Assembly (NCBI GenBank): GCA_019044685.2
Contig: JAGTXX020000015.1
Location: forward strand, 1,178,001-1,242,000
DNA: 64,000 bases
Direction of reading: 5' to 3'
Source of the DNA: Nannochloris sp. 'desiccata'
Lineage: Eukaryota; Chlorophyta; Trebouxiophyceae; Chlorellales; Chlorellaceae
Below are positions 44,401 through 56,104 of the stretch, piece by piece. A program made the translations under genes and the position numbers. Positions within the stretch are counted from its first letter, which is position 1; each line of letters starts with the position of its first letter. The notes beneath the pieces are model-generated. The model was not told where the DNA came from. It searched no databases and saw only the letters and a list, made by a program, of their open reading frames with translations.

Positions 44401-46701
44401 ATCGCTGCTGAGACTGAGGCTTTCTGGGCGAAAGGATTCCCTGAAAAGGTCCCTACCAAGCTTGATGACTATGGTTTCATTCAATCTCGCCCTAAAGGTG
44501 AGTACCACGCCAACAACCAGACCATGGCCAAACTTCTACACAAGGCTATCGGTCTCGGCGGTAAAGGAAAAGGAGCTCAGGAAGCATTTGATGCATATAC
44601 CACTCATTTTGAAGAAGCACCTGTCCATGTGTTGCGTGACATGCTTGAATTGGCCTCTCCAAATGGCCCCATCTCTATTGATGAGGTAGAGAGCCCTGCT
44701 GATATCATGGCCCGCTTCTGCACCGGTGGAATGTCTCTTGGAGCTATTTCCAGGGAGACTCACGAAGCTATTGCTATTGCTATGAACCGTATTGGTGGTA
44801 AGAGTAACTCTGGTGAAGGTGGTGAAGACCCTGTAAGATGGACACGCCTTGCCGATGTTGATGCCAATGGCAAATCTGAAACTTTACCTCACTTGAATGG
44901 TCTTCAAAATGGCGATATTGCTACTTCCCGTATTAAACAGGTAGCTTCTGGTCGTTTTGGAGTTACTCCTCAATTCTTGGTCAACGCTGAGCAGCTTGAA
45001 ATCAAGGTCGCTCAGGGCGCAAAGCCCGGTGAAGGTGGTCAACTCCCAGGGAAGAAAGTTTCGCCTTACATTGCTGGAATGCGTCGCTCAAAGCCTGGTG
45101 TCCCATTAATTTCCCCTCCTCCTCATCATGACATCTACTCTATTGAAGATTTGGCCCAGCTTATCTACGATTTACATCAAGTAAATAAAGCAGCCAAGGT
45201 ATCTGTCAAGCTCGTTGCTCAGGCAGGTATCGGCACTGTCGCTTCAGGTGTCGCCAAGGCCAATGCTGACGTCATCCAGATTTCTGGACATGATGGTGGT
45301 ACTGGTGCGTCTCCCATCTCTTCTATCAAACATTGTGGTGGACCTATGGAGATGGGTTTAGCAGAGGTACATCAAATTTTAACCGCCAATGGTCTCCGTG
45401 AACGTGTTACCTTGCGTGTTGATGGAGGCATGCGTACTGGCCGTGATGTACTCGTCACTGCTGCTCTTGGTGGAGATGAGTTCGGGTTTGGTACTGTCGC
45501 TATGATTGCTACTGGGTGCATTATGGCTCGTGTGTGCCACACAAACAACTGTCCAGTTGGTGTTGCCTCCCAACGTGAGGAGTTGCGTGCTCGTTTCCCC
45601 GGTGTCCCTGAGGATCTTGTCAATTACTTCCATTTCGTTGCTGATGAGGTCCGTGCTGGGCTTGCTGAGCTTGGTCTCCGCTCTATGAATGATTTAATTG
45701 GTAGGGCAGACATGTTGCGTCAACGCCAGCGGGGTCTCTCAAAGACGTCTGGTCTTGATCTGTCATTCTTGACTACTTATGCTGGTGAAACTGGTTCTTC
45801 CACTGCTCGTCTTGCTCAGGAAGTCCACGACAACGGTCCTCAGCTTGATGATGACATCCTTGCTGACGCTGCTCTTCAGAAAGCTATTGAGACTCAGGGC
45901 ACCGTCTCCAGAGAATATGATGTTGTTAACGTAGATCGTTCTGCTTTAGGCCGAGTTTCTGGCGCTGTTGCAAAACTTTACGGAGACTCTGGATTCGGTG
46001 GAACTATCGACATCAAATTAAATGGATCTGCAGGACAGTCTTTCGCGTGTTTCCTTGTTGGCGGTATGAAGGTCCACCTCAACGGCGAGGCAAACGACTA
46101 CGTTGGTAAAGGCATGGCTGGGGGTGAGGTGACTATTACACCTCCTACTGACTCCCCATTCCAGGCAGAGACTGCTTCTATCGTTGGTAACACTTGTCTC
46201 TATGGCGCGACCGGTGGAAGGCTCTTTGTTCTTGGCAGAGCTGGAGAACGGTTTGCTGTTAGAAATTCTCGTGCAGAGGCTGTGGTGGAGGGGACTGGCG
46301 ATCATTGCTGCGAGTACATGACTGGTGGTGTGATTGTTGCCTTGGGTCCTGTCGGACGCAACGTTGCTGCTGGTATGACTGGCGGTTTGGGCTACTTCTA
46401 CGATGAAGAGGGCGATTTCCCTGACTTGGTTAATGGAGAAATAGTTGCGGTTCAACGAGTTGAGACCCGTGCCGGTGAAGCTCAGCTCAAGGAATTGATT
46501 GAGACACACGTTGCACGTACTGGATCTGCTAAAGGTAAAGCTATCCTGGCAGATTGGAGTAGCGCTGTGGAGAAATTCTGGCAGCTTGTGCCTCCTTCTG
46601 AGGCCAACTCCCCTCAGGCATCCAAAAACGCAGACGCTGCTGCTGCCGCTGGTGGTAATGGAGCTGCTGCAGTACCCGTGACAGCTGCGGCTTCTGCGTA
46701 A
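41404..46701 (+). CDS. Ferredoxin-dependent glutamate synthase (Fd-GOGAT)
   Basis: Four exons (41404-41529, 41643-41825, 41922-41975, 42160-46701) join in phase 0 to give 1634 residues. The Ntn amidotransferase domain starts at Cys-102 in D-A-C-G-V-G-F; the first 101 residues combine a Ser/Arg/Gln-rich transit peptide and the propeptide removed to expose this Cys. H-R-R-F-S-T-N-T and G-H-N-G-E-I-N-T are family motifs. The FMN barrel has [10 protein letters not shown], and the 3Fe-4S cluster is held by C-x5-C-x4-C (~1241-1252). The GXG beta-helix domain and an Ala-rich tail end the protein. No NADPH-oxidising small-subunit domain follows, which identifies the ferredoxin-type enzyme making two glutamates from glutamine and 2-oxoglutarate in the chloroplast. 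Confidence 0.95.
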
Positions 46702-46719
46702 GTCTTACTTACGCAGAAG
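46691..46719 (+). repeat. Perfect 13-bp hairpin across the Fd-GOGAT stop codon
   Basis: Arms CTTCTGCGTAAGT (46691-46703) and ACTTACGCAGAAG (46707-46719) have a 3-nt loop. The TAA stop (46699-46701) lies in the 5' arm. In RNA this is a very stable stem at the end of the coding region. Confidence 0.9.
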
Positions 46720-47785
46720 AGTAAGATTCTTTTACTTTTTATCTCTCTGAGAAAATTAACTAAGAAAATTCAAAATTTAATTCGAGAAGAATCTTTAAAT
46801 TTTAATCTTTGTTTGTGCACTTTGATTTCAACGCTGTCTGTGTCACCTACAGCGCCTGTTTTTCCTTTCTATTTTTCTATCCTTTATTCTGGACTTTTGC
46901 GAAAGTTCAATTTTATACCCAGTGTGCGATTATTAATAAGCCTTTTTACAACAATTAATGGGGAAAGAGGGCCTCAAAAAGCGATTGACGGTGACTGCAT
47001 AAAGGAAGAACGTTGATTTGTTTTTCTTTTCTTTCTTTCTGTAGCTCCTGTAGACCTTGACGAGTGCATTTTTATTTCACCAGAATGGCTTTCTGTACCG
47101 CCAATCCATTCATTCGCATACTGATTCATCTGTAAAATTAATAAAATTAATAATTCTTGAGCTGATGCGTTGTAGCGGTTGGAGTGTCAGCTCAGGGGTA
47201 CAAAACTTGGTGTTATCGCTTGTTAGTTGCGTGTTCGTGGCAGTTGGCTTGTTCACATGAGTGCTATTTTCTGTCTACGATAGTCTATGACGGTGCAGGT
47301 TATTTAAGAAATAAAGTAAAAAGTGTTTTAGCGGGGCTCTGCTCAACCGCAGGAGAGGCATCTTCTCAAAAAGATTTGAAGTTGAGGTGAATCTCAGAAA
47401 AGGATAAAATTGCTGACGCGATGCCCTGGAAGTTAAGTGCGGAGCGTGTGCCAAACATCTACAGTTACTTTTTTATATACAATCATTAGAAAGATCTGAT
47501 ATTGTATAGTATACAGTGCGAAAGAGAGGCAAAGGAGCTCAAAAAGGTGAGACCGCGCTTTTTCAGAGATGATAGTAGCATCAAATTATAATATCAAGCC
47601 TGAGACTCTGGGCTCACGACAGATCTCAGTCTGGCGCATTGTCCATTGTAGCCATAATCCCAGAACCGGAGGCCATTCTAGTAACGAAAACGCGAGGAAT
47701 ATGGGCTGCATGTTTTGCGATCAAATGCAATGCCCTAACCACTTCTCATCTTGTCTTTGTTCAATGCAGCATTAATATATAACAA
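46702..47785. other. Intergenic region (1084 bp)
   Basis: Pyrimidine-rich just after the Fd-GOGAT stop. A 68-codon ORF (47569-47775) ends 10 bp before the B3 start and could be a leader ORF, or the segment may end in an intron acceptor (AATGCAG at 47763-47769). No tRNA, snRNA or repeat is recognised. Confidence 0.4.
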
Positions 47786-50104
47786 ATGATGTCCTTGCTA
47801 CTGTCAAGCGGTCCAAAGCCCGCTGCTGTGAAGGCAATAGAAGACTTTGACTTCAACCATAGCATGAATTCAAACGAAGACGCGGTCCTTGCAGACGCTA
47901 TCTTTGGCAAATGCAGCGACGATTCGGCTAAGCGAACATCTGAAGGTGCTCGAAGAGAGCCATCAGTGTCTGGGCGTCCAGCTGGCAAGTCAGTTGAAAT
48001 GCCAGCACATGAAGCTGAAAAGGCTGCTGATCCAGCGCACGCAATGGATTCAGACGGTCAGGAGCCTTCTAATACCGCGGTCGAGAAGTATTCCGACTCT
48101 CTCCAAAATCTTGCAGACCTTAGCAATGCAGCAGAGTTTGCTGACTACGAAAAAGATCAACATGGCGCTACGAGCACACATGTACAGCAGCAGGTAAGCC
48201 CCCTCAAAACGTAGCTAAACTCTTTGCATGTAGCTTCTATTCGCCAATTATCATTCTTTGAAATATCTAGAGTCTGTCAACTACATATCCAACCCAAAAC
48301 CTATTCTAACATGTCCCAAATTCATTTCCCTCCTTTTATGTAGCCGACCAGCCCCTCTCGCCCCACCAAGGCCCGCTGCGTCCTTGTCGCCAAATGCCTC
48401 ACCAACAGCGACGCTTCTTCCGGTCGTATCATTCTCCCACGTGTTGCCGTTGAAGCCAATTTACCTTTTGTCACTGCATACCGCCACTACGCGCTTGCTG
48501 TCCGCGATTCAACTGGACGGCGATACGAATTTGTAATTAAATCTTGGGCCAATGGCACTGAACACCGACGAGTTTTCGTACTGGAGCAAGCGTCTGAGTT
48601 CCTCCGTGCTCACAATGTGGGTGTAGGTGATACCGTGGGTATTTGTACCGATGAGTACGGTGAATTAGTAGTAGAAGCAAATACCGAAGAGGTGAAATAT
48701 GCTACCGTATGTCCAAGGTATGGAACCCTTGCGATGGCTGCACCCCCGCGTGGAGCCACTGCTGCAGCAACGTCTGCAGTTCCTTTGGCTGCAGTGATGG
48801 CAGGAAGATGTGCACGCAGTGTGCATTGCACAAAGGCAGCCGGACATCCTGGGTTCTGCTCGGGCCCAAAAGCTGCAGCAGCTGCGGCAGCCGCCGCCGC
48901 CCAGGCCCACGCAGCTGGAGCTGCTGCCGTAGCTCGTTTCCGCCGTAAGACACACACTACGGCGCCTGCGTACAACGACCAGGCGCATATGGTTGTCCCC
49001 ACTGCTGTCGAATCTTCTGAAATCTTTGCTCCTAACCCTGTTCATGCTGCTCTTGAAGATGCTAGCGCCTACAGCAGCGATGAAACAGCTGCTACCAACA
49101 TGGCTCCTTCCCGTTCCCTCTCCCACCGCATTGTTATTGCCACACAAAAGGGCGAACACTCCCTCCCTGAAGGTCTCCATACGATTGCGTACGTCCCTGC
49201 TGGCCTCAGAATCTCGAAAACGCTTACAGCATATGATATTTCCTCAAAAAGAGTTATTTTGCCGGCGGAAGATTTAGAGGCTGGGGTCCCAAACTGTGGC
49301 GATGCTGACGTATTTACCCTTGCAGCTGTTGATGAATCTCAAACATGGCAGTTTCCTACTTTACGTGCATGGCATACTGTTGCTGGGCGTCGTGGGTATT
49401 TACTGGAGGCAGCTGCTGAGTTTTTAAGCAGCAGGGCGGTCGTGGCGGGAGACACCCTTGTGGTGTATAGAGACGCAGATGTGACGCCACCCAGAATCGA
49501 AGTGCGTACCGGTACTGATGGAGTAGACGTACGTCGTCCTCAGGGAAGTACAGAGAAGACAAATGCACTGACATTCAGTCAGCTTCCTATGCTTTTACAC
49601 CCCGAAGGTCGCCGACATCACGACCTCAACCAAGCTCCCCACCACCTCGGCGGTGTTGTCCGTGGAGGGACAACAACTCCTCGCAGCTCGGCAGGTACTC
49701 CTGGCGCAGTATTCCGAACCACAACAACAGCTGCAGCACCCTCATTCTCAGCTGGTGGGCTTGGTGCTGGTGCTATACCTTGCAACAGGACTGGTGGATG
49801 CATCAAAGCTGCAGGACACCAAGGGTTCTGTTCTGGCCACAAGGGCTTCAAACGAAGGGAAGGCACACCCACTGGTACGGCTAGTTTTTCTGGCTTCCGT
49901 GGCGGTCATCCTCTCAGACAACATCGTGTGGTGCCTCGATCTTCTTCTCAGTATCAACAATTCACCGACGAAGAGGGGATGTCTTGGAACTCAGATGACG
50001 ATGATTACACGCCGGCATTTAAACGACCAAAACGGGGGAGCAATGTATCGACACCAAGAGCTGGAGACCCGCTTTTGTCTTTATTGCAACTTCTTGATGC
50101 CTAA
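47786..50104 (+). CDS. Transcription factor with two B3 domains and two Cys/His knuckles
   Basis: Exons 47786-48193 and 48344-50104 (150-nt intron, phase 0) encode 722 residues. The first B3 domain (~148-250) reads K-C-L-T-N-S-D-A-S-S-G-R-I-I-L-P-R, W-A-N-G, V-F-V-L-E and V-G-D-T-V. A second (~420-520) reads K-T-L-T-A-Y-D-I-S-S-K-R-V-I-L-P, Y-L-L-E and A-G-D-T-L-V-V-Y. Each is followed by a C-x5-C-x5-H-x3-C element (~290-312 and ~614-636) identical at 14 of 22 positions. B3 is a plant-lineage DNA-binding fold of nuclear regulators (ABI3/VAL, ARF, RAV, REM). The N-terminal exon is acidic and disordered and may be an activation region. Two basic stretches near the end may be nuclear signals. 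Targets are unknown. Confidence 0.85.
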
Positions 50105-51790
50105 AAAGTCAATTAATGGGAACTTTTACTAGAAATTAATCAATGCATTAATAGTACTTGACAGTTTTCCGGCATTTTCGTACCGCCACCCCCTCTGGTC
50201 AACTGGCTTTGAAAACAACACCCAACAGCTTAACCTAAGGTTTTTTCTTACCCTAGAGCTGTAGTTGCATATAGAGTGTCCTTTCATTTCTATCTTTTCT
50301 CTCCTCCCTGAAGCTGTTTTGTCTATTAGATTAGGTTTTGCTTTTGCTTTTCTGTTCCTTTTCAGCGCTCATTTTCATGAACTGAAAGCTTCAGTTTTGT
50401 TTTTCTCCTTACTTTGGGCCTTTTGTTCATATTCTGAAAATACATTTTTCTTATCTGATATGCATTAGCGATAGCGTATCATCAATTTCGTATAGAATTT
50501 CACACATGGAGGCCTTTTACATTATGGCGCACCCCTTGTTACGGCGGCGCCTGTTTTCCTGATCAGCAAAATTTCTTTCTTTTTTTCTTTTTTTCCACAT
50601 TTTTTCTTTGCCCGCTTAAAGTTCTCTTTTTCCTTGAAAACTCTTATTTTGGTCGTGGCCTTTCCTATAAACATATGGTGTCCTTCTAATTTCATCTTTT
50701 CAGTAGTCGAGAATTTTATCAAGAAATATCAATCGATTTTTCAAAAGTCGCGCTTGTTCACTCCTTGCTGTGCCTTTAGAAAATCATTTGATTATCAACG
50801 GACGTGGTACTTACTCAATAAAGCTCGGGGTTCTTCAACTACGGCTCTACTGACTCTCTATAACCAACCCCTTGGTGATGCATGTCCCTCTTTAGTTCTG
50901 TTCGTTATTTCGATCTTTCTTCCTGTTTCTATTCTATCCAACGACTGTGCTATTTTATACTCTAATCTTCTTTTTCATGGAATTCCTATACGAATCTTTC
51001 TTCTTTGTTGTCACTTCTGCTTCTCTCTCGCCCTCGCTCTCCCTTTTGATGCCTTTTTTATTTTATTTTCCCTCAAAAAAAGTTTTCCGTCAAGAGGTTT
51101 CCACCGAGAGAAACTGAAGAACCAAAGCTACTACAAACTACTACAGCACTTGTTCTTTCTAAGATTTGCAGCAGTTTTTTCATTTTTTCCACATCCGCTT
51201 TGCTAATAGCGGTTTTCTTTCTGGGACAAGAGGCTGCTACTTTGCATTTTTTTTTTAATTTTTTTTTCACTGCTGCTCGGCAACGAGGTTGAGCATTAAG
51301 GCAGTAAAATAGAAAAGAAGAAGCCTTCCCCCATGATATATTCTGCTCATATTCATTCGCTGACCCTTTCATATAACAACTTGAAGTAAATAAGTTGAAC
51401 TTATTTCGTAATTTCGTATTGTAACTAAATGCATTGTTTATTTTATGATCATAGTTCAAAGACAACAAAACAAAAGAGCCCCAAATAGGGCGACATCAGG
51501 ATCATGAGAAGTTACCAGCGTGATACTTTAGGCCACCGCTATCTAAAGAAATAAAACGAGGTAGTCCATTGGTTGAAATGGAAAACTTTCAAGGTGCCTT
51601 GGCGGTGTGGCGGCCAAAGGGCTGGGATTTTGAAGGCAAGAAAGTTTTGCAAAGTGGGCTATTAGCTCAGCTCATTATATTATTATAACCACCATGTATA
51701 TAATGAAGTATTAAGAATATATCCTAGCATTTTCATCTCTCAATTTTCCTGATCATGTGCGAATCGAAAATTTGAAAAAAACAAGTGCGG
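50105..51790. other. Large intergenic region (1686 bp)
   Basis: The plus strand is strongly pyrimidine-rich from about 50265 to 51260, with T homopolymers of 8-10. ORFs there are low-complexity and have no family features. It probably holds the B3 3' region and the promoter of the synergin-like gene. No RNA gene was found by eye. Confidence 0.4.
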
Positions 51791-51819
51791 ATGACTGGGG
51801 CAAGTGCAGATGACTGGGG
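51782..51819 (+). repeat. Tandem 19-bp duplication spanning a start codon
   Basis: Two copies of CAAGTGCRGATGACTGGGG (51782-51800 and 51801-51819, one mismatch) lie head to tail. Each contains an ATG, 19 bp apart and therefore in different frames. Confidence 0.9.
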
Positions 51820-53481
51820 AGATTTTGCAGGGGATCCTTATGAGAACGGCGTAGCACCTGCATTGTATTCCAAAGGTTCAAATATATTATACCAAGCTCG
51901 GGATGGTGCATGGGTCCCTGGCAAAGTAAGCTCTTCTCTTACACAACATAAATAAATTCCAATTGCCGGCTGTCACTTCAGAAAAGAAAGAATACTAAAC
52001 GTTGCTTTCTTTTCATGCAGGTCATCTCTGTTGATATAAGCATTGTACCACCAAGCTACTGTGTTGAAGTGGAAGGAAATCTGAGGGAAACGGAAGAATG
52101 GCGGCTGAAAGATCCTTCCTCTGCTGGGCTTTCCAGCGCCATTGCTGCTACTGCTGCAGATGTCCGACTACCAGTAGAAAAAGAGGAATTTAAATTTCAT
52201 ACACAGCCAACAGAGGTTAATTTCAATGGTTTGGGGGTAGGCCAAGAAGTTAAGGAAGAAGAAGAGGATTTTGGAGATTTTTCTGCCGCATCAGAGCCAC
52301 TACCGCCACCGCCACCATCCCCACCAACTGTATCGTCTTTCCATTCATCTCCTAGCCACACTCCTCATGCTACCTCTCCTAGGCCATCTCCTTCTCCTAG
52401 AACTGGTGGTGGTAAGCATAGCACTCGTGATGCTTCTATTGACAGAACCTTCAGAGGATTTCTCGCAGCTGCAGCACCCAACGTAGCCCACGCCTTGGAG
52501 GAGCAAGATGGTCTTGAAAGGAATTGCATAGAATCAGGGGGAGATGATTTTGGGGACTTTACTGATGCTCCTGTAGAGGTGGTAGATAGAACAGAAGACG
52601 CTTTTTTACAAAGGGCTACTGCAGCAACGATGGCTGCTATTGACGCTGCTCCTGCCCCTGCTCACCCTCATCCTCCTGCTGGTAGTGTTGTTCCGTTATC
52701 GCCAATTATGCGCAACCTTGTCCATCTTCCGACGTCGTCCACTGCCTACACTGATGGAATGGCAGCAGTAGCAAAAGATAGTAATGCGGTTCAGGAATAT
52801 GGAGTCGCTTGGGCTTCAATCTTAAATACCGGCGCTGAAATATTGGAAGCAGCCCGTCTTTTCTGGGAAAATAGTTTTACTTCTTCTTCTTCTTCTCTAA
52901 CAAAGGAGGATGCTGTTGCGAATAGTAATAGTATGATCCACCTTGAATTGCTAGAGATTCCTCGAGCTCAACGATATTTTGCAGCACTCGGTAGAATATA
53001 TTACGTGGCGTCTCTCGTGCGGCTCTCAGCAGAAGCGTTGGGCTTACTACATTTTGTACGAGAACTAGAAACAGCATGGACCCGTTGCCATACTGCATGG
53101 AACTCGAGTCATAGGAGTGAAATAAAGCCATTGAGCTCGGTGTCAAATGAAGCAGCTAAGAAATTAGGTCTTGATTATATAGTGAATGAAATAGAACGTG
53201 TCGGGTCAATTATGACAGGGGTGCTTCCAACGTTGAGCTTGGATCAGTTTCCTCGAATGTTGGTATGGAGTGAAGGGTTAGATTCAATACTCTTACTCCC
53301 ATTATCCATTATCACAAACAATGGAACTGGTAGAAAGGGCGAAAAAAAGGAAGAAAGAGGTGAGAAATTGATGGCAGCTGCAGTGGTGGAGTGGCCAGAA
53401 GGCTCTAGCAGGCGATGTCTCGCTGTGGTAGCAAATTTCTGGCTTGGGTGCGTCTCTTCTGTCCCTCCTGAGCTGGAATAG
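51791..53481 (+). CDS. Synergin-gamma/aftiphilin-like clathrin adaptor accessory protein
   Basis: Exons 51791-51925 and 52021-53481 (95-nt intron, phase 0) encode 531 residues. Three acidic aromatic motifs stand out: D-D-W-G-D-F near the start (~7), E-D-F-G-D-F (~130) and D-D-F-G-D-F (~228). F-G-D-F-type peptides bind the ear domains of GGA and gamma-adaptin, as in synergin and aftiphilin. The C-terminal ~220 residues are helical, with R-Y-F-A-A-L-G-R-I-Y and L-E-T-A-W-x-x-C-x-x-A-W, resembling the conserved C-terminus of plant synergin-like proteins. A Pro-rich stretch lies between. The protein is expected on trans-Golgi/endosomal clathrin carriers. The first ATG is chosen because the second opens a frame that stops after 14 codons. 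Confidence 0.6.
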
Positions 53482-53807
53482 TTAAGATATTTCTACGTGT
53501 AAGCTAAAAAATGATTGAAACATAAAATATATTAAACCGTGTTGGGTATTCCAAGACATACTTTTCGGTAGCTTTTAAATAATAAAAAATTCATTTCGCT
53601 TCAGCCTATTCATTGATTCAGCGAGCAAAGAAGCAGTAAAAGCGCACTTGCAAACTTTTGCTCTGCTCTTCTTGTATCTAGAACTGCCAGTGCGATCCCA
53701 TAATACGACCGTCAAGGCCAGGACTCGCCCAAGTCCAAGGCCGACTTAATAAAAATTCGCCCTTCATTTTTCCGGCTTTAAAAAGCCCTAATAGATACCT
53801 TTAAAAA
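53482..53807. other. Intergenic region (326 bp)
   Basis: 3' region of the synergin-like gene (TGTAA at 53498-53502) and promoter of the mannanase gene. No other feature was recognised. Confidence 0.4.
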
Positions 53808-56104
53808 ATGGCTTCATTACCTCGTAGTAGAGGCATTAAATCTAACAATGGACGTGGAACACATTCCTCAGCGAGCGACGATGATCTTGAAGCGGTCCCT
53901 CTCTCCCACACGGGGGACGGCTTCAGTAGCGCCAAAAACAAGAGCAACTACCCACTGCTGAACAACCCCCTGTTCAATCAAGGTTCTACCCAACGTAGCA
54001 GCAATAGCAGAAACAGATCTCTTCTCTTACTCGCTGTTACTGCCGGTGGGTTCACTGCTCTGTGTTTTCTCTTTTCTTCTTTTCGCTCGGTTTTTTCTCC
54101 AACGTCGTCTTCCGCCGAAATGCTTTCTTCCCCGTCTTCATCTTATGGAAAAACTACTGAGCAAGAGAACTGGCCGTTTATTACCGTCCAAGGTACCAAT
54201 TTCATGGAAGGGTGCCGCCCTTTCTTCGTTACAGGTATTAGATTTTCAGATTAGTTCAAATGATCCTTGAAAAAGCTCCGTGGCTGTTGTAACTGACTAA
54301 TTAACATCAAATTACTGTACAGGTATCAATGTAGACAACTTGTTCGAGGCAGCCGTGTCCGACGTCTCTAGGGCCGCAAAATATCAGGGCCCTGAACGCA
54401 TCTCCGGCCGTGACATGGTCCGTAATTTGCTTCAAACTGCATCTAAAAAGGGCTTGAACGTAGTAAGGACATGGGCGCATACGACTGACCCGTCACATCC
54501 CTTACAGGACCGTCCTGGTGAATATGCCTCTGACGCTTTCGAGGCGTTGGATTATGTAATAGCAGAAGCAGAGGCTGCGGGTGTTCGTGTGCAGTTGTCG
54601 TTTGTAGATATGTGGCGGTATAGAGGAGGTATTGCCGAGTTTATCGATTGGAGTACGACGGCACCTAAGAGAGATGTAGATCGATATCCTCCACTGATCG
54701 TTGAAGGAGACGTCACCCCCGAGGTAAGAAGAGTGGGAAATGGAAACTTTGTATATCATATTATTACTGTTATTTGTAGATTGCATTGATCGATCTCTTT
54801 CTTTATGAAATCTGTAGATGATGACCGAGGAGCGGCAGCAATATGAAAACATCCGTCGAGCTCTCTTCTACTCTGACCCTGATGCTCGAGCCATGTACAA
54901 AGCCCACGTCGCTGCAATCCTGACCCACAAAAACATGTTTACAGGTAAAATATACCGAGAGGATCCCACAATATTTGGTTTTGGGCTTATTAATGAACCG
55001 AGATGTGAAGTTAAGGACGTTCCCGAGTGTGCGGATCGATTACAAAGTTGGATTGAGGAGATGGCTGCACACTTTAGAACCTATGATACGGTGCATTTAC
55101 TTACAGTAGGTGAGGAAGGGTTTTATGGGTTGGATGATCAGTCTGAAATCGCAAACCCTGGAGCAGCAGGCGGCTCTCGATGGGCAGCAGAGAGCGGTCA
55201 GGACTTCATTCGAAATCATCAAGCAGCTGGAATCTCATATGCAGCGATCCATGCATGGCCAGATAACTGGTTTTTGAACGATAATGGAGAGTTTATTACT
55301 CAATGGATTGAACAACACGCACAAGATGCTGAAAAGAGACTTCACATGCCGTTGCTGTTGGAAGAAGTCGGGAAGAAAGTCGAGCCCGCTCCCGGAACAC
55401 CATCTCAATTAAAATTAATTCGAGATCCTGTTTATAAAACCGTATTTAGAGCTGTAGAGCATTCTATGGCGCTTTTTGGGACGTTACAGGGCTCTATGTT
55501 GTGGCAAATGGAGTTCAGATTATACGACCAGTCCCCATCCACACCATATGGGATCAAATTCGAGGACTCAACTTTTATTTTGGTGGACAAACATGTGGCA
55601 AGAGTGAAAACATATGCTTTAACGCATCCTTTGGTGTTTGATCCTCTTTCACCACCTGATACTGGTTCTCCTCAAAACTTACTGGCATCTGCAAGTGCTG
55701 TTCCAGTTGAAAAGGCAGCAGTTGAGAACAATAACGCTGTTGAAAAGCATTTTTCAATGTGTTCAGCTGAGAAGGCAGCTCTACAAGCTGCACAGTCACC
55801 CTGCTGGGTGGGAAAAACAGTGGCTTTGGGGTGGATTCGGCGCTGCAGTAATCTTCCAGCTGTGTGTAAACAAATACACACTGCTTTTGATGAAGCAGTA
55901 AAAACAACAACAACAACCCCAACAACAGCAACCCCTGCTGCTCAAATTTCACGGTGGGATGATACCGCTGGCACTCTGGCTGCTCCTTCAAATGTCTCTT
56001 CGGTAGGTAAGATATTTGGGTCGAAAGAGGAGTGCTGTGCTGCAGAGAGTGGTGCGTTTGCGACTGGATGTTCTTCATTCAGTAGTGTTTCTTCATTGTT
56101 TTAA
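53808..56104 (+). CDS. GH5-type mannan endo-1,4-beta-mannosidase, type II membrane protein
   Basis: Three exons (53808-54234, 54323-54723, 54818-56104) encode 704 residues. A cytosolic Ser-rich tail (~70) precedes one hydrophobic helix (L-L-L-L-A-V-T-A-G-G-F-T-A-L-C-F-L-F) and a luminal catalytic domain. The domain shows V-Q-G-T-N-F-M, V-V-R-T-W-A-H, the acid/base Glu in L-I-N-E-P-R (~427) and a probable nucleophile Glu in L-L-L-E-E-V-G-K. The family hydrolyses beta-1,4-mannan of cell walls or storage polymers. A signal-anchor rather than a cleaved signal suggests Golgi residence, perhaps trimming mannan during wall synthesis. The ~150-residue C-terminal extension contains six or more Cys and two G-C-type turns and may be an extra disulfide-bonded module. 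Confidence 0.83.
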
